Positions 49,562 to 60,161 of a stretch of DNA of 64,000 nt are shown here, one piece after another. This DNA is from Aphanomyces cochlioides (Eukaryota; Oomycota; Saprolegniomycetes; Saprolegniales; Verrucalvaceae): positions 620,001 to 684,000 of the forward strand of contig JAHQRK010000004.1 of assembly GCA_019828595.1 (NCBI GenBank), read 5' to 3'. Each line of letters opens with the position of its first letter. Position 1 is the stretch's first letter. The translations under genes and the position numbers were made by a program. Below the pieces are notes generated by a model. It ran no database searches. It was given only the letters and a program-made list of their open reading frames with translations, and had not been told where the DNA came from.

Positions 49562-50559
49562 ATGCCCGCCATCACCGACACCTCCGACTCGACAGCGTGC
49601 ACGCCGCTAGTGACGGGAACTGGGCTCCAGACGCCGATTTTCTCCCGCAGGCAGTCAGATTTGAGTGGATTGGGGTCTAACCAGCGTCGCCGATTCATCA
49701 GCAAGAGCAGCAAACGTGCACTCTTCACTCCAGAATGCGTTCCCGCCAAAACGAAGCGCCTTGCTGACGAGGACGATTCGACAAGACCGCGAAAGCAAAT
49801 CCACCGCGATCTTATGCCCGATGACTTGGAAGCATGCAAGGAAAACATACCCCCACCCGAAATGCACGCCAGCCTGAATCGCAGTTTGTCGTCCCCTGGA
49901 CCGTTGGCTGACGTCGAAGTCTATACCCCCCTCCTTCCAGTGATCAAATCGACCAAGCACCCGGACCTCAATGTCCTCGCACCTTCCACTGTCAAGAAGC
50001 TGATCAACGGTGACTTTGATTCGGTTTTGAAGGGCGGATTCCACTTGGTCGACTGCCGATTCAAACATGAATACAACGGCGGCACTCTCCAAGGCGCGAA
50101 ATCCTTGGCGTTGCCGCAAGACGTGGAGAAAGAATTCTTCAACCCACCACTCAAGTCCTCATCTCACACAGCTCTGATCTTCTTTTGCGAGTTCTCTGCA
50201 AAGCGTGCGCCGAAAATGTACACTCGATCATGATTTTCCATGGCTGAAAGGAGTGTGTAGGGCTCGGCATGTGCGCAATCTTGACCGTCGGTTGCACGCC
50301 GAGGTGTACCCAAAGCTCCATTACCCTGAGCTATACGTCATCGACGGCGGGTACAAGCATTGTTTCGAGTCCATCCAGGTAGATTGCAGCCGCCCAACGC
50401 ATTGGAGATGACCTCTGTTTGCAGGATTTGTGTGAGCCATGCGCTTACGTCCCCATGACGCACAAAGATCATGCCGACGCATGCAAAAAGGAATTGAGCG
50501 CACTAAGGGCAAGTTGGAAGAGGCATCAGAGTTCATCCAAGCGCCAGCGATGGTGCTAG
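49562..50559 (+). CDS. CDC25: CDC25-type dual-specificity phosphatase
   Basis: Three exons (49562-50217, 50261-50378, 50425-50559) join in frame to about 302 residues. The N-terminal third is Ser/Thr/Pro-rich and regulatory, with a KEN box in CKENIPPP, a typical APC/C-Cdh1 degron. The rhodanese/CDC25 domain follows: LAPSTVKKLINGDFDSVLKG, FHLVDCRFKHEYNGGTLQGA, the active-site loop FCEFSAKR (C-x5-R), then across the intron RNLDRRLHAEVYPKLHYPEL and YVIDGGYK. CDC25 removes inhibitory phosphates from CDK1 to permit mitosis. The residue before the catalytic Cys is Phe where CDC25 proteins usually have His. A Cys-rich tail (CEPCAYVPMTHKDHADACK) is retained. The gene is convergent with the BSD gene, 32 nt between stops. 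Confidence 0.9.
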
Positions 50560-50591
50560 CATTCAAATTTATGCATCAATCCATCCTCTTA

Positions 50592-51899
50592 TTATTCCCA
50601 TTGACCCCAGTCGTCTGCCGTCGTTGTCGTTGTCGCCGTCGTTATCGCCGTCGTCGTTGTTGTGTCGAGCACTTCATCATCGTCGCCCCAATCAAGTGCA
50701 TCTTCTTGCTTCGTCTCTGCTGCTTTCTTCTCTTCGACGTCGACCCATCCCTCTTCAGAACGCATTGAGCGAGGAGCGTTGTCCACCACAGCTTCGGCAG
50801 TAGCAGTCGCCGCCGGTGCATCCTCTGTTGGCTCCGTCACTTGGGCAGCGTGCGTTGGAGACTCCACATCCCATGTAATATCTTCGTCCTCGTCGTCAAC
50901 TATGACATTGCTAAGGACACGCATCCTGTTGTCGTTCTTACCTTTCTCCAAGAGCAAGGCGCTGCGCTGTTCCTGCGCGGCTAGAAGCGACGATTTGTAG
51001 AGATAGTGACTCCAAAATGTATCAGCGTCCAACGAAGATGGCACTACAAGTGGCAAGGCATCAGCTGAAGAAGGAGCCCTTGCGAGAAGGATACCGAGAG
51101 CATTGAACTTCTCCTGGACGGCTGGGTAATGCTGCAAGACGTCGGCTTGGAATGCCTGGAAATCCTCTGGAGAGAGGGAAGCTTTCCAAGTCTAACGAGC
51201 ATGATGACAAAGTCCAGCAGACAAGTTCCTCCTACTTGGAACGTTTCGAAGTCTGCAGGGGGATCCAAATATGTGTCTGAAGCTTCTTGGAGAGCAAGCA
51301 AGCGGAAGCGGCGTCCACTACATGGAGTCGTAATGAAAGGCCGTATCGAATCGAGCACCTTGACAGTTCTTCGGGGACTGGAGGCGCTTTCGCTGGGGTG
51401 TCACCGACTAATCCGCCAAGGAATTCGTCCGCACTACACATGCAATTCTGTCAAGCGGTGTCAGGAGGAGCATGATATAACCTGCTGAGGAATTTTGAGC
51501 CGACAGATTCAAGTCGCGATCCGATCGCGAACAACGATGCCTTCACAGTGGCGGACGTTGACGTATTCTCGTCATGATCGGGAGTTTCACTAGACGCCTC
51601 ACGCGCCTTCTCTTCTTTCCTTGCTTCAGCTCTCTCTTTCAACGTCTCTTCGACCTGTCGTTTGACCTCTTTCGCCGCGACGCTCACGTCCTGCGGTCGA
51701 CATTAGATTCACTCTCTGGCACAGAATGGGAGCACCTCTTGGACGGTCGTTGAAAACTCCTTCAAGTCCGAGCTGAGCGTCGCGAGCGCCTTGGACGACT
51801 ACCAAGGTATATTTTAATACAATCGAAGACTGTTTCGAGGCGTACCGTGTCCTTGACGGCCGTCACGAGCGAGTAGAAGTTGAACGACGAAGATGCCAT
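50592..51899 (-). CDS. BSD-domain protein (BSDC1-like)
   Basis: The ATG at 51899 starts MASSSFNFYSLVTAVKDT. Joined exons give ALATLSSDLKEFSTTVQE, then a charged helix, then SADEFLGGLVGDTPAKAPPV. The BSD domain follows: TWKASLSPEDFQAFQADVLQ, HYPAVQEKFNAL and DADTFWSHYLYKSSLL, with the characteristic F-W pair. The C-terminus is acidic with a Thr run encoded by GTN repeats and ends DDWGQWE. Introns are about 35-50 nt. BSDC1/SYAP1-type proteins are cytosolic adaptors of poorly defined function. A role beside CDC25 cannot be inferred from position. Confidence 0.82.
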
Positions 51900-52020
51900 C
51901 GCGCTTCTTTGCCGTTTGGAAGAATGCAAACTGGAAAATGAGCCAATCGCATCTTTCCATCGAATTCACCCATCAGGATGGAAAGAGGACCGACGACTTC
52001 AAGGAAGAGATGGAGCTGTA

Positions 52021-53890
52021 TTAATGCTTTAGAGTCTTTCGGAGCTCGGATTTGAGTTGCTGGAGGACGCCAGGAGATGCTGGCGCTTGGTGGTAGCTAT
52101 GGACAGCCGCGTGGGTCAAGCCTTGGGGCGTTCCATGCGCGTTGTAACTGGCCGGATGGGATGCCGCCACCGACGGATTCGAGTATTGCCAGCCTTGTCC
52201 ATGGCTTGCAGCTTGTCCAGAATGGTAGGTGTCATTGCCGCTGCTGCCGTAGTTATATGCTACGGTGCCGTATCCAGGGTAGGACGTAGCCGCTCCTTGG
52301 GAATAGTCATATTGACCGGTGTAAGGCGGGACGTACTACATCACGAACGTCATGCAAAGATCACACGCAAGATGGAGAGGTACCTGTGGCATGTACGCCG
52401 CGCTATCATGGCCATTGGAATAGCCATTGTCGCGTCCATTCCAGCTCCTGTTGTTGGAATTGTAGTGGTAATTGGAGTTGTTGTTGCTGGTGTTGTTGTT
52501 GGCGACGTTGTTGGAGCCATTGCTTGCATTGCCGCCGTACTTGGACGAGATTTTGTTGTTCTTCTCTCGCTTGACGTGCTCTGCGTGCTGCTTGACGCTG
52601 TTCTCGTGGAGGCAGACGAGATCGTGGTATGTTCGCACTTGGGGATTGAGCTTGGCAAGCAGTGACTGCGCTGCATATTGCTTGGCGAGCTTCTTGTTGT
52701 TGGCGAATCCTTCCGCGGTGGTTGGCCCGACCGAAGCAATCACTTTGAATTTGTGGGCGGCATTGCCGATGACGGTCGAGTTTGCGTAGTTGACCGCGAC
52801 GCCTTTATTCTTCGTCTGGAACTCCGTCAGTAGCTGAGCAGGCGTCTTGATGGAGAAGTAGAGGCAGCCTTGGAACACGCGCGGGTCGTCGATCGCGAGA
52901 GCTTGAAAGTCTTCAATAGATTGCGGCGTATTGTCGCTTGAAGATGCATTCGACGGCGCCGCCGCCAGTGCAAGAGTCGTGTCGACAGTCGCAGGGGCCA
53001 AGTTGGTCACTTGATGTGCATTGCCAGTCTGCTTGTGCGTCGCCCAGAACCCAGGAACCCTACAAAGCCATTAGAACAAACGAGCAAAGAACGAGGACGC
53101 ACAATGCTTCCAGGGCGATTTCAGCTGCTCGTTGGCGCGCTAGCGGCTTGGTTGTGTCCATGCCGTGGCCATAAGGTTTGTTGTTGATGAGCACGTCGCA
53201 ATGGTAAGGCGTCGCTGCATCTACAGACACCGTCAGCAACAAATTGCAGTCAATGCTTGTACCGTTCGACATGGTCTCGACGTATTCAGGGACAGCGCCG
53301 AGAGATTGCTGGGAGTAATCCTCGAGGAATTCCATGGCTGTCCTGCCGACTGGATCGTCAAGGAGGAACCCATTGACAAAGATCTTGGCCCTAGGAGCAG
53401 GAGGTGGAGCTTTCCCCTCGTCCGAGAATTCTTCAGGCAGAGGCCTTTTCCTGCTGGGCTGCTGGCCATTGTTACTCTTCTCGACTGGAGCGTCCGAGTC
53501 ATCCTCTCCATCTTGCGGCCTCCGCGAGGCTTTCACAAGGCGTTTGATGATTGCTATGACAACATAAGATCGCCCATGCACTCGCGTCAAACACGTACCG
53601 TCCGCTTGGACCATCTTGACAGATCGATTGACATTGGGTTGCTTCATGCCACAGCCTGCAGCAAATATCTCAATCGGCGGGCGGTGATTCTGCACGCGGT
53701 CTTCACTGGTTGAGCCAGTTGTCGGATCCGGCGGTAGCGTGTACGGTTGAGACCACACAATCACACCAGATGACTCATGCTGAAAGCAGAAGAGCCCAGA
53801 GCGGTGCGCCACCTTCTTCCATCCCTCTGGCAGCGCGCAGTCTTCATACGTTGTCTTGTACGAGACGTCATCTTTGGCTTGAGGGTGCAT
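52021..53890 (-). CDS. DGCR8/Pasha-like microRNA-processing protein (WW + two dsRBDs)
   Basis: The ATG at 53890 gives a protein of about 575 residues over four exons. Residues 20-52 form a DGCR8-type WW motif (LPEGWKKVAHRSGLFCFQHE, then VIVWSQPYTL) with Trp at about 24 and 46. A conserved-looking HRPPIEIFAAGC places Cys80 near the position of the DGCR8 haem-ligand Cys. A basic RKRP segment (about 132-135) may be a nuclear signal. The first dsRBD spans about 166-249 (GRTAMEFLEDYSQQSLGAVP to KPLARQRAAEIALEAL). The second spans about 305-400 (AIDDPRVFQG, TPAQLLTEFQTKNKGVAVNY, NNKKLAKQYAAQSLLAKLNP, TYHDLVCLH). Asn-rich and Tyr/Gly-rich tails follow, ending LKSELRKTLKH. DGCR8 partners the RNase III Drosha on primary microRNA hairpins in the nucleus. 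Domain order and spacing argue against a generic dsRBD protein. Confidence 0.85.
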
Positions 53891-54541
53891 CGCTTGGCCA
53901 ACAAGTTATCAACGGTCATATATTTTGCCAAAGTATACAGTAATATTAATTCTCACAGGGTAATCCACGCCTTAAAAATTTATATTTCACAAGATATCTG
54001 TTATTACAGGTAAATAAAATATAGAAATCTCTTGCGATCCTGCGATCTCTGCCACTCTCAAGCTCGCTTTGCAAGTCAGTGAAGGTCTCATGGTTCAGCC
54101 ATGCCTTATTCCTGTGAAAAAAGTCCATTACAATGCACTGTTGAGCTTTATTACTGAGGTATAACCCGCTGAACTCGTTGCAGCACGTTGAAGGTTGATA
54201 CTGTAATTTCGCAAGATATCAATGGCATTTTCACCTTGAACAAATGAGCTCTTGACAGGGCGATCATCAGTTTTGTCTAATAGCTCTATTTTCTAGCAAC
54301 TTCTACAGTTCATTTGCTCGGATTGTCAAGGAAGATTCCATTGTCAACCTGGTGTAGTCAGGTCAAATGAGCGACAGGGATGTGGTAATTTATCCGGATA
54401 ATGTCCGGATAACGAATTCCAAGGTTTCCAAATGTACTTGAACGTCGTGGGTATACAAAAATCAAGTGAAAAAGAATGTTGGGCAAATAACTGCTTTATT
54501 GTTCTGCATAGACCAAGTCGCCCCAGAAGAGAGAATCGATC
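53891..54541. promoter_or_regulatory. Divergent promoter region with TTATCCGGATAA
   Basis: No gene is seen between the divergently transcribed DGCR8-like and NBR1-like genes. The palindrome TTATCCGGATAA lies at 54390-54401, followed by tccggataa at 54404-54412, about 130-150 nt before the NBR1-like ATG. It matches the palindromes at 6885-6946. Confidence 0.5.
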
Positions 54542-56482
54542 ATGGGTATCACGACGCTCAAGCTGCTACACAAGGAAGCGCAAGACATGCGCCGTGTCAA
54601 GGTCTCGGATCTGCTCCAAACGATTGGCAAGACGCAATCGTCGTCAGAAAATGCGATCTTCTCGTTTGACGAGTTGAAGAGATACACGTTGGACCACGCC
54701 TTCCCAGCACTCAAAACGTCGGACGTGTATTTCTACTACTTGGATGACGAAAACGAACAAGTGCGCATCACAAACGATGCAGAATTGAAAGAAGGTGTGC
54801 GTTTGATGGAATCGGAAGGGTCGATCTTCAAGCTCGTGATCTCGGGCAAGCGTCAAACGGTTGAGAATGACGCGGCGGTCACGTTTGAATCCGAATGCTC
54901 GATGGCACTGTTTGTAGATCTGAGTCGACTGTTGGAAAAGTGGGAATGTGCACCGGAGCAAAGCCAAATGAAGAAAGATATGTCTGCGCTTTTGCACGAA
55001 TCTGGCGTTCAAGCTACGTTAATCGAAATGATGGCTGATCCAAAGGTAAGATTGTTGTGTCCAAGCCTGAAATAACACTGGCTCAATAGTTTTCCAACTC
55101 GTTTGAGAACGTCTCGCAGATGATCAAATCTGTAAAAATGGCAATTTGACCATGTCTTAGTTTTATCTTAGGGTGGATCCGTACTTCAAGGTGTCGCATC
55201 GATGTTTGCGGCGGGCAAAGTGCAAGAAATCGCCAGTGCTTTGATTGAAAAGTGCCCGCATGTGAAAGAATTGATTGAAAACATAATGCACGCGCTTCAA
55301 GTTCAAGTGCACGCTGTCACCAAGGCTGCATCGTCGGCGGCAATGGATCAACCATTGCCACCACTCCCTGAAAACCCTTTTATTGTTTCTCGTGGATTGG
55401 AGTTTGTCACGGGCCAATTCTTCACGGACATTTCGTCCCTCACGAATGATCAAGCTGGCGAAGTCATGTTCAACTGCGGCGTGACGGACGACCAAGTCCG
55501 TGGCTTGAGTCGTGAATCGCGCATTCGATGGATCGCGGAAACGATAATTAAACTTCAACAAGTGAATCAAGCTTTGAAGGAAGCCAAAGAAAAGAAGGAA
55601 CAAGAAGAAAAGGAGGTCAATACACATGGGATCATGGACGCTGACGATGTTGATAACAAGCCGTCAGCCGGATTTGTCGGTGATGTCAGCTTTCCCGATG
55701 GTTCGACCATTCGTGCTGGCGACACCTTCGTCAAGACGTGGCGTTTGAAGAATGACGGCAAGACGGTAAGGAAACTTTGCTTGTAGAGTCTCATGCGATT
55801 GATTAGCGTTGGCCTGCTAAGTCTCGCTTGGTATGCGTTGGTGGCGACCACTTGGAAGTTGGAGAAGACTTTGTGTCGGTCCCAATTGTCCCTCCAGGCA
55901 AGATGATTGATGTGTCGGTGGAAATGCGAGCTCCCAACAAAGCCGGTACGTCGTGACTATCAAAACTGTCGTTTAGCTAACCCGTGTTCTGTAGCTCGTT
56001 ACACTGGATACTGGCGTCTATGCACTGCTGATGGAAAGCGCTATGGCCACCGTCTCTGGGTGGATATTTTGGTCGTTGGCAAGCCAGAAGTGGTCAAATC
56101 GGAGCCTGAAGCCCCTAAGCCAACCAACGAAGTGCATGTCCCTTCGCCACCGGCTGTAGTTGAAACCAAGGCGAGCCCTGTAGTGTCGATTCCAGCCCCT
56201 GCTCCTGTTGCTGCTCCAGCCCCTATCGTCGCACCAACCCCTGTAGTGGTTCCTGCTCCAGTTGTTGCCCCAACTCCAGAAGCTGCCCCAGCTCCCGCTG
56301 TCGCAGTCGCAGCACCTGCCCCCGTTGTGGTAACGCCTGCTCCTGTGGTGGAGGCCACGCCATGGCAAAATGAATTGGACACGTTGGAAAGCATGGGCTT
56401 CTCTGACCGCGGTTTGAATCTGGAGCTCCTGAAAAATTACAAGGGCGACGTCTCCCTTGCGCTCAACCATTTACTCCAATAA
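54542..56482 (+). CDS. NBR1: NBR1-like selective autophagy receptor (PB1-FW-UBA)
   Basis: Five exons: 54542-55045, 55090-55131, 55172-55765, 55807-55945 and 55995-56482. Residues 1-100 look like a PB1 domain with an acidic OPCA loop (FYYLDDENEQVRITNDAELK). A helical middle region follows. The NBR1 four-tryptophan domain spans two introns: DVSFPDGSTIRAGDTFVKTW, RWPAKSRLVCVGGDHLEV, PPGKMIDVSVEMRAPNKA, ARYTGYWRLCTADGKRYGHR. A long Ala/Pro/Val linker leads to a C-terminal UBA domain (LDTLESMGFSDRGLNLELLK, GDVSLALNHLLQ). NBR1 proteins bind ubiquitinated cargo and ATG8 to deliver aggregates to autophagosomes. No ZZ zinc finger is visible between PB1 and FW, unlike animal and plant NBR1. I could not point to a clear ATG8-interacting motif. 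Confidence 0.88.
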
Positions 56483-56486
56483 GTTC

Positions 56487-57765
56487 CTAAATAAAATGCC
56501 AGAAGTTGTCGCCTTCTTTGAGGTTGAGGCTTTGGATGTTGGCTTCAAGTTCTCCATCGGTGCGGCCCATGGAGACGCAGCAAATGATGGGTGGCACCGC
56601 CTGAGAAAAGTGGATAATTGGAATATTGAGTCGCGTTTCTCGGTCGTGGTGCTTTGTGCCGATCTTCTTTTCATTGACATCACAAAAAGCAACGACTTTG
56701 CTAGTCACATGGTGTGAGGCCTTGCGGTCAGTATTTAAGGTACCGTTTATTTTCTTCAGAGAGATCGTTGAAAAAGTTCTTGCCGTCGCGGCCACAGCCC
56801 CAAATGGTGAACGACGTCCATTGACTCAACACACGGCGCTCGAGCGATGCGAGCCGCGCGCGAAGCAATGTTCGACGAGGAAGCTTGCTGCACACACTTC
56901 CACTGGAGTGACTAGAGGCGTGTAAATTGGGATGTAATTGATAAAGCCTACCGATAGATAACAAGCTTCTCATCGGCTTTCATCAAGGTACCACCCATTT
57001 CCAAATGCTAAAGAAGTATGCCATCAGATTCCATGAGATGGAATCAAACCACCTTGAGGAAGAAGATCAAATCTTCAGGTATCGTGGCTTCAGTCTTGGC
57101 TTCTTCAAATCCACCGACAAACTGGAATCGTTCGCGAGCCATGAACCATGTCGGCATGATAATAGTGCATTCTCTAATGGTATGAATGAATAAACCGCGA
57201 TGCCGCCAGTCATACCGGTATTGTTGTAAGACCAATTGTTCCTGTGTGAGTGCATTTGCCCACGCAGTGTAGTGCCACGTCGATCCTTCTGGAATACGAG
57301 TGAAATTCGCGCCAACAATCACTGTGGGGTTGCCCCGAGCCATTTTCCTACGCATGATCAATCACAACGAAGACTTATCGCAAGAAAGTACAATTGCACG
57401 TCAATGCGGTTGGGCAACACCATGTCATCTGAATCGAGAAAAGCCAAGTACGTTCCAGAGCATGCTTCAGCCGCGCGGTTCTTTGCATAACCAGCGCCAC
57501 CAGGTTTCTCTTTTTTCTTTGCAACAACGTGTAGTTTTATGTCCACTTGCGCGCATTTGGGCACCCACGTTTGGAGCTTCTCAAATGTGTCGTCTGTCGA
57601 TACGTCGTCATACACTGCAATTTCAAGCGGTCTGTACGTCGTCTTGCAGATCGAGTCAATGCAGTCGTCAATGGTCTTGCTGGCATTATGCGCTGGGATC
57701 ACAAACGAGACGAGCTCGTTCTCCATCTTGACTTTCTTTGGCGCGGGTTCGTCCTCCGTCGCCAT
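56487..57765 (-). CDS. B3GNTL1/QTGAL-like GT2 glycosyltransferase (queuosine tRNA galactosylation)
   Basis: The ATG at 57765 starts MATEDEPAPKKVKMENELVS, then a GT2 fold: SFVIPAHNASKTIDDCIDSI, AVYDDVSTDDTFEKL, GGAGYAKNRAAEACSGTYLA and FLDSDDMVLPNR, the DxD-type nucleotide-sugar site. Joined exons give GNPTVIVGANFTRIPEGSTW, CTIIMPTWFMARERFQFVGG, PEDLIFFLKHLEMGGTLMKA, WTSFTIWGCGRDGKNFF and RKVVAFCDVNEKKIG. The ending is NLKEGDNFWHFI. The C-terminal region after the GT2 domain is specific to B3GNTL1. That protein is reported to galactosylate queuosine in tyrosine tRNA. Introns are about 40-46 nt. The stop codon faces the NBR1-like stop with only 4 nt between them. Confidence 0.87.
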
Positions 57766-57846
57766 CGTTTTGAAAATGAAAAATCAATGTTAATTGGCTT
57801 GAAATTCTTGAAATTCGATAATTTAATTGGAATTAAGTTTTGAATT

Positions 57847-57875
57847 TTGACCAATCAAATATTTTAATTGGTCAA
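57847..57875. promoter_or_regulatory. Inverted CCAAT palindrome
   Basis: Arms ttgaccaat (57847-57855) and attggtcaa (57867-57875) are exact reverse complements, 63 nt before the ATG at 57938 and about 80 nt upstream of the divergent gene start at 57765. They form paired, opposing CCAAT boxes as before CDC25. Confidence 0.5.
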
Positions 57876-57937
57876 CAAATTGGAACTTTTGAAGATCTCT
57901 CATTCCTTCTCCGCAAGACAGCAGTCAAGGACGACAG

Positions 57938-60161
57938 ATGGGGCCGCGATGGGTCCAATGCGTCGGATTTGGGCTCTTCCTCGTTGCGTTTATCATACAA
58001 GCCGCTGAAGACACTCGTGTTTTTGCAGCTCAAGTGAAGAAAGCCGAACTGCGCGTTAAAGACCAGCGAAATAACAGTGCGCAGGTTGTGGCCTCCTTGA
58101 CAAATGACACAATCGGAGTGGCGGCAATCCAATCGGCTTCGCCTGTTCATTCGACCGACCCCGTCAAGGAAGCACCAGCAACTGCAAAGCCCTATGATGT
58201 ATTGTGGTGTACGGACGTTGGTCTTGGATTTGAGCTCGATTTTGTATCTGCCTACACGGATGTCCGAGGCTTCGCGCATTACTTTAACGATCGCATGAAG
58301 ACAGAATTGCAAGATCGCTACAGCGTCTACTTTCGCGATGTGAGCCCCTCCGAAACTGCTCAAGACAAGGCATTTATCGTGTTCACGATATGCGAGCCAA
58401 GGGATGACACTGCGATTTCGGCCCCTTGGCTCATGGCAGTACAAGCCGCCTTGCGCCGCGTGGCTCTGCATGCCAAGGCTCTCCAAGTCTCAGGCGATCA
58501 ATCGAGCAAGTTAACTGAGCTCAGTGCATACGTTGTCAAGAAAGGGCAACATCCTGCCAACCTCGAAGTTACACCGATAGAATCTTCCATCGCTCTTGTG
58601 CCACCAGATTCCAATGGATTGCCGCAATTGAATGTATCATTCCGAGTCAAGAACGCTGGTCAAGTTCCCTTGCGTATCTTTCAAGTGGTTTGCCACAACA
58701 TTGACGGCTTCCGCGATGTTGTACTGCCCCTCGCAACTCGTTTTGTCCTTGGCTCTGGCGTTGAAACGACGCTTTCGCTTGATGGATACGTCGTTCAAAC
58801 TGACAACGACAAGCGAACGTCCTCGGCGATGCAAGTTCACATCGTCCAAAGCTCTGGTGAATTTCGCGAGATAGAAGTGGATGCTTCGATCCAGAAGCCT
58901 CCAATCCAAACTACCGTGATCGAAGAGACACAGGAACATGAAGACGAAGACCTGGGCTTTGTTCAAGTTATTACTGACGGCGATGAATGGTCCATGCCAT
59001 TGGAAAAGGAAAACCGTTTGCCCAAGGACGAGTTCAAACCCAACCTGGACATCCCGAAGGAGAACCCATGGCCCAAGAATGAGTTCAAGCATAGTCAAGA
59101 TACCCCTACGGAGAACCGATTGCCCAAGAAGTTTGAGGAACGCGTCATGCAAACTGCGCCATTACGCATGAAAGAGGAAGACAATATCCATCCCATATCG
59201 ACATTTCCAGCATCGTCATGGAAAGGTATATCTCCGACATGTTGAAAAGAACTCACGGCTCTAGCGCTATCAGTATTGCTGCTTGTTGGTGTGGTTGGCT
59301 ACACTTCATTTTTTGTCTATTCCAAGGTGAAGAATCGTTCGATCGCATGGAGTAAGCTCCAGACAAAGAGAAGAGCGACACGTGAAGACCGTGTGCCAAC
59401 TTTTGACGATGATTATGACGACGACGACAATGATGAAAATGCCAAGGAATGCGAAATGATGCTTCGAAGACCAATGTCACCGCCTGCCCAGGTTGAGAAA
59501 CCTGATCCTATCCAACTCAACCATCCATGGGGACCACCAAAGGCTGGTCGGCTACAGCCCCAGCCGATGAAACCAGTTATTCAGTCGCCGAAGAAAGCAG
59601 CTCCCGCGGCAACACCACCAGCAACTCGAGCTCCCCTACCAGCTCAAGTCCCACCACGTCTACCATATCAACTCCAACTCGATCCAACCATGCGATTACA
59701 TCCCAAGCGGTTTGAATCACTCTGGGAAGAATGCATCGAGCTGTACGTCATGCCAGGCTGCTTTTTGACTGATGTCCTCCTTAGCAAATCATGGAAGCGA
59801 TCAGCTGTGACTGACGAAGGTCGTGGGCTGCCTGGTAGTGCTGTCATTATCGCCGTCTTTGAAAGCCAAGGAGTCCAGTGCATGGCAAGTGGATCTCTCC
59901 AGTTGGTGGACAAGTATTTATTATACACCTACGAGGTAAATATGTACACTGTGCATGTCGTGCTATAACTTGTGCTGACGCGTTGTGCAGGTCGCGTTGG
60001 GGCAATATTTGTTTGTCGAGTTGGTGGTCGACACCGTGTCGATGCAAGTGTCGACGAGTGTCCGCGGCCATCGCGACGTCCGCGGGGACGTCGTGGACGC
60101 TCTGGCGACGCTCTCGGACGCGCTTTTGACAGCGATGCTGACGACCATCCAGTCTTCATAA
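57938..60161 (+). CDS. Single-pass membrane protein with possible beta-adaptin-appendage-like C-terminus
   Basis: Three exons (57938-59224 approximately, 59265-59935 and 59991-60161) join in frame. The N-terminus has a hydrophobic signal (VQCVGFGLFLVAFIIQAA). The lumenal part includes a beta-sandwich-like region (LNVSFRVKNAGQVPLRIFQV). Then comes an acidic and repeated stretch with a 17-residue period (ENRLPKDEFKP / ENPWPKNEFKH / ENRLPKKFEE). A membrane helix follows (ALSVLLLVGVVGYTSFFVYS), then a cytosolic Asp-rich and Pro-rich linker. The final ~140 residues (HPKRFESLWEECIELYVMPG, VIIAVFESQGVQCMASGSLQ, VALGQYLFVELVVDT) resemble the C-terminal platform of a beta-adaptin ear. Homology is tentative. 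A role in membrane traffic is inference. Confidence 0.65.
59009..59137 (+). repeat. 51-bp coding direct repeat, about 2.5 units
   Basis: Units at 59009-59059 and 59060-59110 and a partial unit from 59111 share ga(a/g)aacc...cccaag and encode ENxxPKxEF-type 17-residue repeats. The repeat keeps the reading frame of the membrane-protein gene. Confidence 0.75.
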
